Assembly: GCA_000499405.2 (NCBI GenBank)
Contig: HG738136.1
Coordinates: 1,838,646-1,902,645 of the forward strand
DNA from: Onchocerca volvulus
Lineage: Eukaryota > Nematoda > Chromadorea > Rhabditida > Onchocercidae
Reading direction: 5' to 3'
Length of the DNA: 64,000 nucleotides
Position 1 is the stretch's first letter. The number at the start of each line of letters is the position of its first letter. The translations under genes were made by a program, and so were the position numbers. The notes beneath the pieces were generated by a model. It made no database searches. It saw only the letters and a program-made list of their open reading frames with translations, and was not told the DNA's origin. Shown here piece by piece: positions 62,960-64,000 of this stretch.

Positions 62960-63290
62960 CTGTGATAAATAACAAATCATCAAAAATTATTGGTGCAACT
63001 TATAAGTATCAAAGTATCATCGAAATGCTCAAATCTATCCGCTATTTCAAGAATGTTATTCAAATGTAATTTTCGGCCTTATTTGCGAATATTTTCTCGA
63101 ATATCAATAAATCTTTTCATTTAACATTTATGTTAGCTCAGCCATCTGAAAAATTGGTTTTTCTGTTTGCAAAATAAAAGTATAGGCTTATCTCTTCTTT
63201 TTACAGAGAATTAAAGGTGTTTGTTATTGATTTTTACAAGCAGAAGTATAAAATTTGTGAGAAAATCTTTTGATGCGTTTTTCTTTTCTT
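62960..63290 (-). repeat. inverted third copy of the duplicated segment
   Basis: Read on the minus strand it follows 62160-62480: AGATAAGCCTATA versus GGATAAGCCTATA, AATGAAAAGATTTATT.A.AT, and AGAATAACATTCTTGAAA versus TGAATAACATTCTTGAAA.AGC. Together with 62160-62480 it forms an inverted repeat with arms of about 320 bp and a spacer of about 480 bp. Confidence 0.75.
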
Positions 63291-63836
63291 TTTTTTTTTG
63301 AAAATTTAGTTTCGTCCAAAAATTTGACCTAAATTTGGCTATAATGCAATCATTTCCTAATCCATCACATATTTTATATTGCAACTTTTATAATGATAAT
63401 TTTATTACACTAACCATTTTTGATAGTTAAAATAAAATGTAAATTGCGAATTTCATTCATAGATATTAAATGAATTGAACGGATTAGTGAATTGACGTTG
63501 CCTACATCTATTGCTGCTAAAACTTCGAACACATCTATCATTCACTGAAATTCAATTTAACTCCTTCTAATAAATGGTTATAAAATCCATAATTATATTT
63601 GAAATAGCTTCCATATCGCTGAAATATCTTTTTTAAATTTTTTAAATGATTTTATTGAGAAAGATCGATTTTGAATTATTGAGGGACATTTCCCTTTCGT
63701 TTTCTCTCCCTCTCCCTCTCTCTCTCTTTATCTCTCGCTCCGCCTCTCTGTCTTTCTATTTATCATAGTTCCAATAAGAAAAATTAAGCATATGTAAAAG
63801 GTTTTCAGGAAGTTGGAATCATTGTTGTCCAATACA
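63291..63836. other. intergenic with CT-rich simple repeat
   Basis: No gene seen. A pyrimidine tract (CTCTCCCTCTCTCTC type) lies at 63704-63755. Confidence 0.6.
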
Positions 63837-64000
63837 TCTACAGAAATAAAAATGTAAATGTTTCTTATTGTGACCTTAAATTTCCGGAAATTCTTCACCG
63901 ATTTCTTTGAAATTTTGACTTTTATGAATTTAAAAAAAAAACATCGATTGCTTTGAAATTTTGCCACAAAGTTGCATTCGAATAGGCGCATGTTTTTATA
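63837..64000 (-). mobile_element. MITE-like element, copy F (cut by window end)
   Basis: It begins CTACAGAAATAAAAATGTAA and contains TTCTTCACCGATTTCTTTGA. It then has an internal repeat of that block (ATCGATTGCTTTGAAATTTT), then AGTTGCATTCGAATAGGCGC and ATGTTTTTA at the window edge. The right terminal repeat is outside the window. Confidence 0.6.

Overview
The window reads as nuclear DNA of a nematode, most likely a filarial or other spirurid worm. The evidence is very AT-rich sequence, compact exons with GT..AG introns that often end in TTTCAG, and spacious repeat-filled gaps. Five start codons lie 2-15 nt downstream of a strong 3' splice site with no usable upstream exon, and a sixth lies about 30 nt downstream, the pattern expected for spliced-leader trans-splicing. 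No bacterial or viral genes, rRNA, tRNA or CRISPR array were seen. The organism call is inference; all gene structures below were assembled by eye from splice sites, reading phase and family similarity.

Left part (1-11.5 kb): a possible partial minus-strand exon at the edge; a plus-strand NICE-3/C1orf43 family membrane protein (1958-4439); a minus-strand bestrophin chloride channel (5362-7702); and a minus-strand Dexras/RASD-type small GTPase with a CAAX end (9838-11474).

Middle part: about 13 kb without recognisable genes (11.5-24.9 kb) holds inverted repeats, a minisatellite, a long palindrome and simple repeats. Then come two plus-strand housekeeping genes only about 630 bp apart: cytosolic prolyl-tRNA synthetase (25422-28948) and the small-subunit processome factor UTP14 (29583-34369). 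Their joint role in translation and ribosome production and their close spacing make co-transcription possible but unproven. A further gap of nearly 15 kb (34.4-49.1 kb) shows only low-complexity DNA and tandem repeats.

Right part: a plus-strand six-transmembrane TRPA-type cation channel (49108-55527, possible longer end at 56168). It begins just after the place where the ankyrin-repeat domain of TRPA channels would end; no ankyrin exons are visible in the preceding 15 kb, so it looks like an ankyrin-less TRPA channel. At the right end a segment of about 1 kb or more is duplicated and partly inverted. One copy carries an apparently intact three-exon gene for a 92-residue secreted protein (60440-61476, minus) and the other carries its decayed paralogue.

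A MITE-like element with terminal inverted repeats occurs at least six times across the window.
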